Below are positions 47,550 through 56,591 of a stretch of 64,000 nucleotides of DNA, in pieces. The notes under the pieces are model-generated. The model did no database searches. It saw only the letters and a list, made by a program, of their open reading frames with translations, and was not told where the DNA came from. Source of the DNA: Legionella sp. MW5194 (GTDB lineage Bacteria > Pseudomonadota > Gammaproteobacteria > Legionellales > Legionellaceae); NCBI RefSeq assembly GCF_016864235.1, contig NZ_CP045732.1, positions 2,810,001 to 2,874,000 of the forward strand. The letters run 5' to 3'. The translations under genes and the position numbers were made by a program. How positions within the stretch are numbered: the first letter of the stretch is position 1; the number at the start of each line of letters is the position of its first letter.

Positions 47550-48980
47550 TTAATTGACACGAATATTTAAGAATTGCCACGGGTCACTCTGATCGATTTT
47601 TTCGTTGTACAGTTGTTGGCGATCTTTCAGCGGATTCCAATGCGTGTAATAGCCAGACACGTTGCCAAGATAAGGCAAAGCGATTTTTAAAATGTATTGA
47701 TAGTCAATGTCTTCAGGCTCGACAATACCGCATTCCGGATACTTCATGGCCCAAAGCACAGCCGCAAGTACCCCGGCGGCCACTTGCAGGCTGGTCGCAT
47801 TGTTATAGGGCACCTGCTTTCTGGCATCGTGAATCGACAATTGCGATCCAAACCAGTAAGCCCCTTTCTTATTTCCCATCAACAGCACCCCTAATTCATC
47901 CATGCCATCAATGATGTCATCGACAATCAAGCGATTATGATCCTCCTGATTCATGCCATTCTGCCACTCCATACCATTGTACTCATGCAATGACAGGGTC
48001 GCATCAGGACAAGGGAAATAGGCATAATGAACGGTGGGGCGATAAATGACATTGCCATTGCATCGAATGCTTAAATAGTCAGCAATGGAAATTGATTCGG
48101 CATGGGTGATTAAAAAGCCATGAAATGGACCGAGTGTGGGGGTCCAGGTACGCACCTGCGTCGTGGCCCCTGGCCGGTCAAGATAAATGGAGCAATTCGA
48201 ACCGAAATCATAGTGATGTGCGTCTTTTGGCCAATGGCGTTCATGCGTTCCCCAACTCAATTCTGCCGGCTGTCGAGCTTCCGCCATAAAACCTGGCACC
48301 GACCAGGTATTCACAAATTCACCCGGCATTTTAGGTGTTGCGGTGATTTGGGTATCCCGCTCCGCGATATGGATGGCTTTAATGGTCAATTGCTGTGCCA
48401 GATGTGCCCAATCCTGTGCGGTTTCGAGAGGGCATACCGGCAAATCATTGTCGCGGGCCATGTTCCATAAAGCCTGTTTGACAAAATGTGACACGAGACC
48501 CGGGTTAGCCCCGTGGGTAATCACCGCGGTACTCCCCGCTTTTCCTTTCATCGCGAGCATTTCCTCCCGCAAGGCATAATTGGTGCGTTGGGAAGCGGAC
48601 AGGGATTGGTCAGTGTAATAACCTTCCCAGGGTTCAGTGCTGGCATCAAGGTAGAGTACTTTTTTTGCCTGACACAAGCGGATTAAATCGGCGCTGGCAA
48701 TTCCTGTTGACAGATTGATTAAAAAATCGCCAGCCGAAAGTTCTTCCTCAAAGAAGGACTTGTAATTCTCGCGTGTGACCTCAAGCAATCTGAAGTTTAC
48801 ATCCAGTTCCTGAGCAATGGTTTCCTCCTCCGCTAATTTCGAAACCACTCGCACCTGTTGGGGTTGAAGCACCAGATGCCGGGCAAGAAGCGGAAATATG
48901 GCTTGACCAATGCTGCCAAACCCAAGAATGACGATTTTTCCTGCAAATTTGCGGTATTTTTTGTAGCGATTCATAGCCAT
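47550..48980 (-). CDS. hss: Homospermidine synthase
   Basis: A 476-residue NAD+-dependent enzyme of the saccharopine-dehydrogenase-like fold that makes sym-homospermidine from putrescine. The N-terminal Rossmann motif is KIVILGFGSIGQAIFPLL; further family blocks are LYLDASTEPWEGYY, VITHGANPGLVSHFVKQAL and MDELGVLLMGNKKGAYWFGSQL. Length matches bacterial Hss. It is convergent with the cyanophycin operon, ten bases from its last stop. Arginine released from cyanophycin could feed putrescine and then this enzyme, but that link is inference. Confidence 0.95.
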   Translation of the reverse strand: MAMNRYKKYRKFAGKIVILGFGSIGQAIFPLLARHLVLQPQQVRVVSKLAEEETIAQELDVNFRLLEVTRENYKSFFEEELSAGDFLINLSTGIASADLIRLCQAKKVLYLDASTEPWEGYYTDQSLSASQRTNYALREEMLAMKGKAGSTAVITHGANPGLVSHFVKQALWNMARDNDLPVCPLETAQDWAHLAQQLTIKAIHIAERDTQITATPKMPGEFVNTWSVPGFMAEARQPAELSWGTHERHWPKDAHHYDFGSNCSIYLDRPGATTQVRTWTPTLGPFHGFLITHAESISIADYLSIRCNGNVIYRPTVHYAYFPCPDATLSLHEYNGMEWQNGMNQEDHNRLIVDDIIDGMDELGVLLMGNKKGAYWFGSQLSIHDARKQVPYNNATSLQVAAGVLAAVLWAMKYPECGIVEPEDIDYQYILKIALPYLGNVSGYYTHWNPLKDRQQLYNEKIDQSDPWQFLNIRVN

Positions 48981-49128
48981 TTTATTCTTCTCCTGCCCTG
49001 AAACACCAGGCTTAACCTCGTTGTCAGAACGCCCCGGTTTTAAGAATAAATCGCGTGGTATACCTAAATTATATCAGGGGTTGTGATTTTAAACTGAGAA
49101 TTTTGTTAATAAATAACTCAAACGCCAT

Positions 49129-50082
49129 TCAATGCGGTTTACGCAACATCGAGCTTAAGGCGATGGCCGTAGCGAGCACTAGAACAATAAAACCCAGTGT
49201 CATCAACACCGGAATTTCTATGTAAGCATGGATAAGCATTTTAATGCCAATAAAAATCAGAATAATAGCCAACCCATGACTTAAATAGGCAAACTGCTCT
49301 TTCATGTTGCTGATGAGAAAATACAACGTTCTTAAACCCAGAATCGCGAAGACGTTGGACGTAAACACAATGAATGGATCACGGGTAATCGCGAAAACCG
49401 CAGGGATACTGTCGATAGCAAAAATCAAGTCGCTGAATTCGATAAACAACAAAGCAATAAACATCGGCGTCACATACCATTGTTTATTGTGCAGGATAAA
49501 AAAACGGCCATCAATTTTCTCATGAGAAAGACGAAAAATTTTTGCAAAAAAGCGGATTAAAAGATTAGTTTCAAGGCTTTTTTCTTCATTTCCCAAAAAA
49601 AGAATACGTAACGCTGAAATCAACAGTAACACGCCAAAAACATAAAAGATCCAGTCAAAGCGGTTGATAAGCCAGATACCAAACAAAATAATAACTAAAC
49701 GCATGAAAATGGCACTGATAACACCATACTGCAGAAGTCGTCTCTGGTGATGGGCAGGAATGGAGAAATATTGAAAAATCAGAATAAAAACAAAGAGATT
49801 ATCCACAGACAGCGATTTTTCAATCAGGTAACTGACTAAAAATTCAAGCGACTTTTCATAGGCAATGGCCGGTCCGAAGGTGTGATAAAGGTAAACCCAA
49901 AGCACAAGATTAAAACTTAAAGCGAGGCTCACCCACACGGCAGTCCATGACAGTGCCTCGCGTGTTGAAACCCGATGACTTTTCTGCCCTCTGAGGAGCC
50001 ACAGATCAATGCCCAGGACGACAGTGACCAAGAGAAAAAAGAGACACCATAACCATGTTTCATTAATGACCGGCATGGGCAT
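49129..50082 (-). CDS. TerC/Alx family membrane protein
   Basis: A 317-residue inner-membrane protein with eight to nine membrane segments. The TerC signature is clear: EKSLSVDNLFVFILIF with its acidic residues in a membrane helix, and FSDLIFAIDSIPAVFAITRDPFIVFTSNVFAILGLRTLYF. Family members in other bacteria export manganese or support metal loading of exported proteins. I looked upstream for a yybP-ykoY manganese riboswitch and did not find a convincing one. Monocistronic by position. Confidence 0.93.
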   Translation of the reverse strand: MPMPVINETWLWCLFFLLVTVVLGIDLWLLRGQKSHRVSTREALSWTAVWVSLALSFNLVLWVYLYHTFGPAIAYEKSLEFLVSYLIEKSLSVDNLFVFILIFQYFSIPAHHQRRLLQYGVISAIFMRLVIILFGIWLINRFDWIFYVFGVLLLISALRILFLGNEEKSLETNLLIRFFAKIFRLSHEKIDGRFFILHNKQWYVTPMFIALLFIEFSDLIFAIDSIPAVFAITRDPFIVFTSNVFAILGLRTLYFLISNMKEQFAYLSHGLAIILIFIGIKMLIHAYIEIPVLMTLGFIVLVLATAIALSSMLRKPH

Positions 50083-50203
50083 GTTTTATTTATCCTTTTC
50101 TTTCAATAGTAGCGGGTATACCCCACACCTGCCAATTCATTGCTTGTTTTTCAGGATCGAGAGGCATTGCCTCAAAATGATTAATTAATATACAATATGA
50201 CGC

Positions 50204-51487
50204 ATGCCTGTCAACACAAGGCCGTTTGTGTCTCTTCAATCCCTAAAGCACTGTGGCTGGATAGCCTGTCTGTATTTCTTTCAAAGCCTGCCCTACATGG
50301 TGGTCGCGACCATGGCCGCACTGTGTTACCAGCATTATGGACTTGGGAATGCAACGGCGACTCTGTTAACCAGCCTGTTCATGCTGCCCTGGTGCATCAA
50401 ACCCGTATTCGCACCCATTCTTGAGAAGCAGTCGAATAAAAAAACCAACCTGCTGATCATTCAGGGGGGGCTGGTGAGCGTGGTTTTTCTGCTTGCCCTG
50501 ACGACTAACTCGTCCTTTTTTCTGCCACTGTCCATTCCTGCATTCCTGGTTCTTGCCCTGCTCTCCTCCATGAATGACATTCTGTCTGACGGGCTTTACC
50601 TGTCGCATTTACCCGAGAGGGAGCAAAAGCGTTATATCGGCCTTCGCAGTGGCTTCTACCAATTGGGCCGCATGACCGTAAAAGGCGGGTTATTGACTCT
50701 GGCTGTTTTCCTGGCCTCCCGCACCGCTCTTCCTGTCTGGTCGTTGTTTTTCAGTCTGCTCACCCTGCTTCTTGTGACCTTCGTCCTGTTACATGCCCTT
50801 TTTATACCCAATGGCCATCAATCCCTCCCTGTGCCTCAGAAAACGGACCTGGGCCTCCAGGCATTGTTCCTGCAGAAAAAGTGGCATAGCCCGCTGTTTT
50901 TTATTTTTATTTACAATCTGACTGATGCTCAGATTCAAAAAATGCTGCCGCTTTATTTGGTTGATCCTCAGGGCATGGGGCTGTCGTTGCCGCAATTTGG
51001 GATGCTTTATGGGATTTTTGGCAGTCTGGCGCTGATTTCAGGCATTTCCGTGGCCGGGTATCTGTCAAGCCGATGGGGTACTTCGTCCTGCCTTAAGAAG
51101 TTAACATTCCTCATGATTCCTGGTCATTTGTGTTTTTTTTTAATGACCCATGTCCACGCCCATCCCTTGCTGTGGGGATTCGTTCTGCTTGGGCAGCTCA
51201 TCGCAGGACTCCTGAGTGGCGCCTACATGACTTACCTCCTTCGCGTTGCCAATCAAAGCCCTTACCCCATGTCCATGTACACGCTGTGCACCTCCATTAT
51301 GGCATTGAGCTACATCGTGTTTGGCGCCCTGAGCGGCTTCATTCAACACCTGATGGGGTACTCCGGCTTTTTCTTAGCCATGCTCAGCGCAAGCAGTTTT
51401 CCCTTGCTTAACACCTGCAAAATGCTTAGGCAACCCTTACCAATGTCCCCTGATCAATCCGGCCAGGGCCTGCGACAATCGCGTTAA
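50204..51487 (+). CDS. MFS transporter, AmpG/acetyl-CoA transporter-like
   Basis: A 427-residue 12-TM permease. FFQSLPYMVVATMAALCYQHYGLG and the SLFMLPWCIKPVFAPILE segment, with a basic cytosolic loop, resemble AmpG muropeptide permeases and PAT-family carriers. The SSMNDILSDGLYLSHL stretch in TM4 corresponds to the AmpG DIAxD-type block. The role could be import of cell-wall fragments or another solute; the call stops at the superfamily branch. It is followed by an alcohol dehydrogenase gene after 56 bases. Confidence 0.78.
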   Translation: MPVNTRPFVSLQSLKHCGWIACLYFFQSLPYMVVATMAALCYQHYGLGNATATLLTSLFMLPWCIKPVFAPILEKQSNKKTNLLIIQGGLVSVVFLLALTTNSSFFLPLSIPAFLVLALLSSMNDILSDGLYLSHLPEREQKRYIGLRSGFYQLGRMTVKGGLLTLAVFLASRTALPVWSLFFSLLTLLLVTFVLLHALFIPNGHQSLPVPQKTDLGLQALFLQKKWHSPLFFIFIYNLTDAQIQKMLPLYLVDPQGMGLSLPQFGMLYGIFGSLALISGISVAGYLSSRWGTSSCLKKLTFLMIPGHLCFFLMTHVHAHPLLWGFVLLGQLIAGLLSGAYMTYLLRVANQSPYPMSMYTLCTSIMALSYIVFGALSGFIQHLMGYSGFFLAMLSASSFPLLNTCKMLRQPLPMSPDQSGQGLRQSR

Positions 51488-51543
51488 ATTTTGCTAGACT
51501 GATTGTTTGTTTCTTATTGCTTATGCCAGTTAAGGAGATCAGC

Positions 51544-52587
51544 ATGATTCCAGTCAAAGGATACGCCGCACAAACGGCCAAAGCCCCCCTCACCCCGTAT
51601 GCATTTGAACGACGCGAGGTGGGTGAGCAGGACGTGCTGATTGATATTCAATTTTGTGGCATTTGCCATTCCGACATCCACCAGGCCCGCGAAGAATGGG
51701 GCGGCGCCTTGTTTCCCATGGTGCCTGGCCATGAAATCATAGGGGTTGTCAGTCAAATCGGCGCAAAAGTTACTCGATTCAAAGTCGGCGAGCGGGTGGG
51801 TGTGGGTTGTTTTGTCGATTCCTGCCGGCGGTGTGTCAACTGCCAGGATGGATTGGAGCAATTCTGCAGTGAAGGCATGACCACCACTTACAATAACATG
51901 GAACGCGACGGCAGCCGCTTGACCCAGGGCGGTTATTCTTCGCGCATTGTTGTCGATGAACATTACGTGCTGCGTATACCAGACAATCTTCCCCCCGATG
52001 CCGCAGCACCGCTGCTTTGTGCCGGGATTACCCTTTATTCACCACTCAAACACTGGAAAGCCGGGCCTGGCAAAAAAGTGGCTATCCTTGGTCTGGGCGG
52101 TTTAGGTCATATCGGGGTTAAAATTGCGCATGCCCTGGGTGCGGAAGTCAGTGTACTCAGCCACTCATTAAGCAAGGCAAACGATGCCAAACGCTTAGGC
52201 GCCGATGCCTTTTACGCAACCACGGATGCCAAAACATTCACGCAGCTGGCAGGTACCTTTGACCTGATGATCAATACCGTCTCTGCCAAAATCAACTGGA
52301 ACGATTACCTGAAACTGCTTAAACGCGATGGCACCATGGTCATTGTCGGGATTCCGGAGCACGATATCCCGGTCAAAGCCCTGTCACTCATCGGCGGCAG
52401 AAAAAGCCTCGCGGGCTCCCTCATTGGCGGTATTCAGGAAACGCAGGAAATGCTCAATTTTTGCGGACAGCACCAGATCGTCTGTGACATTGAGCGCATT
52501 TCAATTCAGCAAGTGAATGAAGCCTATGAGCGGGTGATTAAAAGCGATGTGCGCTATCGTTTTGTGATTGACATGGCGAGTTTATAA
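51544..52587 (+). CDS. Zinc-dependent NADP(H) alcohol dehydrogenase, CAD type
   Basis: A 347-residue medium-chain dehydrogenase of the cinnamyl-alcohol/YahK-Ahr branch that reduces aldehydes. The catalytic zinc site has Cys38 (FCGICHSD) and His63 (PGHE). The structural zinc loop is CRRCVNCQDGLEQFC, and the nucleotide site is LGLGGLGHIGVKIAHALGA. AAGGAGATCAGC sets the ATG at 51544. A weak hairpin follows the stop (52590-52619). Confidence 0.93.
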   Translation: MIPVKGYAAQTAKAPLTPYAFERREVGEQDVLIDIQFCGICHSDIHQAREEWGGALFPMVPGHEIIGVVSQIGAKVTRFKVGERVGVGCFVDSCRRCVNCQDGLEQFCSEGMTTTYNNMERDGSRLTQGGYSSRIVVDEHYVLRIPDNLPPDAAAPLLCAGITLYSPLKHWKAGPGKKVAILGLGGLGHIGVKIAHALGAEVSVLSHSLSKANDAKRLGADAFYATTDAKTFTQLAGTFDLMINTVSAKINWNDYLKLLKRDGTMVIVGIPEHDIPVKALSLIGGRKSLAGSLIGGIQETQEMLNFCGQHQIVCDIERISIQQVNEAYERVIKSDVRYRFVIDMASL

Positions 52588-52659
52588 CACCCTGACTGTG
52601 TTGTTTTTCAACAGCCAGGTGACTATACTAGGCCGTCTTCACTGATCAAGAGCATGTGT

Positions 52660-54472
52660 ATGAATCCTGATATTCTTGTTATAGGTGCCGGGCCTATTGG
52701 ATTGTTAAGCGCCATTGAAGCGAAATTACACAATCCTGAGGCAGAGGTTGTTATTTTTGAACGCAATAAAGAATACACCCGCCATCATACCCTGTTAGTC
52801 GACCGCCGCGCGTTTAACGGATCTCACCCCTGATGAACGCCTGCAAGCTATTGTAAAGGATTTTCATGGTCCTGTGCCCACCTCGACTATCGAAAGCAAA
52901 CTCAAGCAGTTAGCCGATGAGTTGAGGATTCCCATTGAATACGAAAAAATCGACGATCCTCAGACGCTCCTTGAACGGTTTCCGTCTGCCCACACCTTGA
53001 TTGGGGCGGATGGCGCACACAGCACCGTCAGAAAAAAATTCTTTGACGATAAAAAATCAGTCGATAAGAATCTGCAATACATTGTTGAAGTGAAATACCA
53101 TGTTCGCGGCAAAACCAAACCGATTCCGCTCACCACTTATGCTCCTGCGTTAAGCCAGACTGAGCATTTCGTATCCGAACAGATAGGACGTAAGAAAAAC
53201 GGTAAAACCCCCGTCTCTCTTTTCTTTTTTGTGGACAAAGACACTTATCAGGAGGTGTATGCCAAAAAGAAACTAAAACTTAAGGATTTTGTTCAACCTG
53301 AAACCCGCAACATGACGCGGTTGGCCAACAGCATCCGCCCCTGGTTGGCGCTTCGCCGTGAAGCACTTAAAGACCAGTTGGTCGAAAACAGCGAAGCCAT
53401 AGCCGGTGTGGAACTGTCGACCTATTGCACCGCCACCTTCGCCAAACAATTACCTGGCAACAAACGTGTCATTCTCTTGGGCGACGCAGGCTCAGGCGTG
53501 CCGTTTAACCGTGCCTTCAACGCCGGTGTGGAACGCACCATCCTCGCGGCAAAATCGCTGGCCTTTCCTCCTCAGGCAGACGAGGAACAACGCATCAAAG
53601 CCATTAATACCGCCCTGCATGAGCAGGTACAGAACGAGATACGGCGCGCGAATCGCACCAATCACAAAGTGCAATTTGGACGATTCCTCGGTGATGTCAA
53701 ACGCGGCCCTTCCTACGCCAGCGCCGCGACCTTGCTGGATGAAGGCTTACTCGCAGACATGCAGAATGCACGAGTTGAACAGCCCTCGTTTGCCAGCCGC
53801 CACCCGCGTGCCATGACCACCTTCGGCGTCTGGCTGGTACTCACTGTGGTTGCACTGGTGGTCTTCCCGTTTCTTTTTGCATCGATTTATACCGCCATTG
53901 CCGCGGCGATTCTACTGCCCCTGGCTGTCATTGCTCTGGGTGTCGCCTTGTTTCAAGGCCTGTCCTATTGCTTTAAAGCCGATGAGGCAGACGACCAGCA
54001 GCCAGAGCCCCTGCCCTTCCCCTGGGAAGAAACGCTGTCTGAAGAACAGGTTCAACAAATTCAGCAGGAACGACAGTTGGATCAGGCTAAATCGGCATTA
54101 AAAGACGATAAGGCCTATCTCGAGATTAAACAAAAGATAAAGGAAGAAAAAGAATCATTGAGTAGACTAAGGGATCATCGTGAGTTTGTGGCAACCACTG
54201 AAAAGCCTCATGGCCCTCTGGTGAGCGTATCTCTTCCCATGTTATTTCCTGATGCGAGAGTGCACTTTCCTCCCGCGTTGCAGGAACAGCCCCCTTCGGC
54301 CGAGGAGATGAAAGGCCATGAAAAGCGATTGAAGCAAATTGATGGGGACATTGAGAAGCATGAGCGCGAGTTAATGACCTATAAATTAAAGAAACTGGGC
54401 CTGCTGAAACAAAAAATGTCCCCTTCAGATGGCAAACAGGAAGTGCCCGTAAACTTGCAATTCAACGCCTGA
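52660..54472 (+). pseudogene. FAD monooxygenase-like protein with membrane hairpin and coiled-coil tail, frameshifted
   Basis: The first frame from ATG 52660 gives the FAD-binding start MNPDILVIGAGPIGLLSAIEA (GxGxxG) and VVIFERNKEYTRHHTLLVDRR, then stops at 52833. The second frame continues with LTDLTPDERLQAIVKDF and runs to 54472. One extra base near 52800-52816 explains the shift. Further FAD features are LIGADGAHSTVRKKF (DG motif) and ILLGDAGSGVPFNRAFNAGVE (GD motif). About 53811-53970 encodes a hydrophobic hairpin, and the rest is charged coiled coil. Intact length would be about 603 residues. The C-terminal layout is unusual for a hydroxylase and fits a membrane-targeted effector. Confidence 0.8.
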
Positions 54473-54482
54473 TTTTCCTCCG

Positions 54483-54506
54483 GCTGCAGGCAGAACCGCC
54501 TGCAGC
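54483..54506. terminator. Strong hairpin after the FAD gene
   Basis: GCTGCAGGC and GCCTGCAGC form a perfect nine-base stem with a six-base loop, 11 bases after the stop. No T run follows, so it may be a terminator or an RNA stabiliser. Confidence 0.45.
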
Positions 54507-54597
54507 TGCCCGAAACCCGCGGTATTTCAACCTTAAAAAAGATTAAAAAATAAACTTTTTGCAAAGTATATGCAAATTTAGTGTTAATCCTTTCACC

Positions 54598-54614
54598 CTT
54601 AAGACTCTCTTAAG
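54598..54614 (+). promoter_or_regulatory. PmrA box upstream of the 166-residue protein gene
   Basis: CTTAAG, five bases (ACTCT), CTTAAG: an exact match to the PmrA consensus YTTAAK-N5-YTTAAK, and the repeat extends to CTTAAGAC in both copies. It ends 51 bases before the start codon at 54666. PmrA activates many Legionella Dot/Icm effector genes. Confidence 0.65.
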
Positions 54615-54665
54615 ACAGCAAGTCTTACCATGAACTTACTGATTTTAATTAACGAGAGTAGTACC

Positions 54666-55166
54666 ATGAAAACCAACGGCAAAAGCGAAAAAACAAGCTT
54701 CCTTAAAGACTTTAGTAAGGCCATCCTTGGCAACTTTACTCAGGCCATGGAAGTCCGAAGTATAAAGAATGAATCCGGAGCCGATTACCCGGGTTACCAT
54801 TGTCCGCAACGCAAGGACTTAAATGACCAGTTGAAACAATTTGGCCCTGACCATCACCAATCCATTGCTGACATCAATGACGGCCATGACATGGTTAAAA
54901 CCCCTCTGGATCCTTTAGCTAAAAAATCCTTGTTAGATCAGGTAAAACAAAACCACGAAGAAGGCTTATCGCCTTTCCAACCCCATGCCCACAGCCAAAG
55001 CCAGGAAAATCAAAACGCCTATGCTTTTTTCCAGGCGAGCAAGAAATCCCATCGCGCGGAAAATCTGGCTGGCGCCTTTATTCACTTTTGTAAGGGCTTA
55101 TCAGACGGTATCAGCCAGGAAATGCTGCCTTCTGAGGAATTCAAAGTCAAGTTCTCCGCCAAATGA
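54666..55166 (+). CDS. Orphan protein under a PmrA box, effector candidate
   Basis: A 166-residue soluble, hydrophilic protein I cannot place in a family. ATG at 54666 has GAGAG upstream; the upstream in-frame codon at 54630 would be within the promoter region. It is rich in Lys, Asn, His and Gln, with no signal peptide or membrane segment. The segment SGADYPGYHCPQRKDLNDQL looks like an ordered N-terminal core. The PmrA box upstream and the surrounding genes suggest a secreted effector; the sequence itself shows no enzyme motif. A strong terminator follows. Confidence 0.7.
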   Translation: MKTNGKSEKTSFLKDFSKAILGNFTQAMEVRSIKNESGADYPGYHCPQRKDLNDQLKQFGPDHHQSIADINDGHDMVKTPLDPLAKKSLLDQVKQNHEEGLSPFQPHAHSQSQENQNAYAFFQASKKSHRAENLAGAFIHFCKGLSDGISQEMLPSEEFKVKFSAK

Positions 55167-55174
55167 TAATCGGC

Positions 55175-55211
55175 GAGGCAGTTCTCCTTTAAGAACTGCC
55201 TCTTTTTTTAT
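55175..55211. terminator. Rho-independent terminator between convergent orphans
   Basis: GAGGCAGTTCT and AGAACTGCCTC form a perfect 11-base stem with a six-base loop, followed by seven T. The complementary side serves the convergent gene. Confidence 0.88.
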
Positions 55212-55873
55212 ACTTGAAAATGAGGTTTGACAACCTCAACGGGTTTAACAATGGATTCACTGACAGCAGGAAAAAACCCGGCACTTCGCGCGACAATGAC
55301 ATTTTTGGGCGGGCGCGACGGATCAGGCTGAGTACTCACGCTTTTCTTGAACGCGTCAAACAATTCCTGGCAATTTCCCTTTTTTTCTCCATACTGTTCT
55401 TCTGCATCAAATTTAACACAATCCTTTTGTTGGCGTTTGAAATAAATTTGATGATAAGGATCGCTCCCTTTCGCTTCACCTTCAACGGGAAAGGTAATCA
55501 GATTATGCTCGCCCAAATCATTAAGCGTCAGGTTTTTAAGTTTGGACGCCGGAATTTGGTCGACCAGAAATGGCGTTTCAGTATCAATAAAGGCGGAATG
55601 CTTGCCATTGCTTCGATCGATTTGGCGAATAGCCTCCTGATGCCCCTCTACCTCAACGGCTTTGTAATAAACCGTTTCATTACTTTGTTCAAATAAAGTG
55701 GTTTTTTTTGCCCCACGAAGATGTTCTTCAGCTACCATGTTCGTCAAAGGTCCGCATAGCCCATTCTCTTCGTCTTTATTCAAAGCATGCAGCATGTCGC
55801 CTTGAGATACAAAAGGCTGCTGGGCAGGTGATGAGGCATGGGCTCCTTTTTCGCGTTTAAACAAGGAAAACAT
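55208..55873 (-). CDS. Orphan hydrophilic protein
   Basis: A 221-residue protein from ATG 55873, chosen because AAGGA lies five bases upstream; two further in-frame ATG codons at 55879 and 55888 are possible. No family is recognised. It has no signal peptide or membrane segment and reads as a mixed alpha/beta cytosolic protein (NLTLNDLGEHNLITFPVEG, then DPYHQIYFKRQQKDCVKFD). The C-terminus is Pro- and Val-rich. It sits inside the effector-like block, and secretion is only a guess. Confidence 0.65.
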   Translation of the reverse strand: MFSLFKREKGAHASSPAQQPFVSQGDMLHALNKDEENGLCGPLTNMVAEEHLRGAKKTTLFEQSNETVYYKAVEVEGHQEAIRQIDRSNGKHSAFIDTETPFLVDQIPASKLKNLTLNDLGEHNLITFPVEGEAKGSDPYHQIYFKRQQKDCVKFDAEEQYGEKKGNCQELFDAFKKSVSTQPDPSRPPKNVIVARSAGFFPAVSESIVKPVEVVKPHFQV

Positions 55874-55957
55874 AAACATCCTTAACATAAAATTAACAAC
55901 CTTGGTATTTTATACCGATTGCTGCCTTTTATCCAAATAGCAGGCAGATAACAGGCC

Positions 55958-56527
55958 TCATTGCAAGTGGGCATAAAATTCGGCAAAGCGTTCCTTATCG
56001 TGTCTGGACATGCGCTGAATGCCATAACGTGCTTTCCAGATTTGGCGAATGGCCAGTTCCATGCGGGAACGAGTGGCTTTCAACGCAATGGCCCATAGAT
56101 GTGCAATAAAAGCGCAGCCTCGTGTTTTGGTGTCGATATCCAGCCAATAAAGCGCCTGCTTGAATCGCTTCAAGTCGTCTTTTTTGAGTAAATAGGCCAT
56201 GCGCGAATCCGGCGTAAGTAAGCCTCGACGCGTTAACAGTTTCCTTAGGAACGAATGGAATCGTGCCGAATCGCGGCGATGGCCGCCATAATGGACATTA
56301 ATCGATTTGAAATACACTTTAAGCGGGTGTTGTGTCGAGGAAAAGGCCTGCATCTCATCCAGAATAGCTACAAGGGTTTGTTGGATATGACGCACCTGGC
56401 GTTGTTTTGGAAAAATTAAATAGTCCAGTTCTGCATCCAGAAGCAAGTATTGTATTAGGGGGGGATTTTCCCTGCCTTGAGGCAACCAGCGGATCGCTGC
56501 CCTGTAATACCTTTTTTTATCCATCAT
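55958..56527 (-). CDS. Orphan basic protein
   Basis: A 189-residue, strongly basic protein (KKRYYRAAIRWLPQGREN, then VYFKSINVHYGGHRRDSARFHSFLRKLL and a helical C-terminal half). I do not recognise it. Short resemblance in style to phage or inovirus replication-associated proteins was considered but is not strong enough to name. It ends with a Lys/Arg-rich helix and could bind nucleic acid. The next gene upstream (517 residues) lies 64 bases away on the same strand. Confidence 0.6.
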   Translation of the reverse strand: MMDKKRYYRAAIRWLPQGRENPPLIQYLLLDAELDYLIFPKQRQVRHIQQTLVAILDEMQAFSSTQHPLKVYFKSINVHYGGHRRDSARFHSFLRKLLTRRGLLTPDSRMAYLLKKDDLKRFKQALYWLDIDTKTRGCAFIAHLWAIALKATRSRMELAIRQIWKARYGIQRMSRHDKERFAEFYAHLQ

Positions 56528-56591
56528 GGCTAAGCTGCAAGGGGCTGTATTTAAAATTATAGCCCTGGCAAAGCGTCATCCGCTTCGTAAT

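Noticed and set aside
49083-50203. A yybP-ykoY manganese riboswitch before the TerC gene
   Set aside because: The roughly 120-base leader shows no convincing conserved core or paired helices of that class.
55881-55897. A second PmrA-like TTAAT/TTAAG repeat with 11-base period before the 221-residue orphan
   Set aside because: It overlaps the ribosome site and start codons, too close for a promoter activator site, and its first base does not fit the consensus.
55958-56527. Naming the 189-residue basic protein as an inovirus or phage replication protein
   Set aside because: The resemblance is only in general composition; no diagnostic motif was seen and no phage genes surround it.
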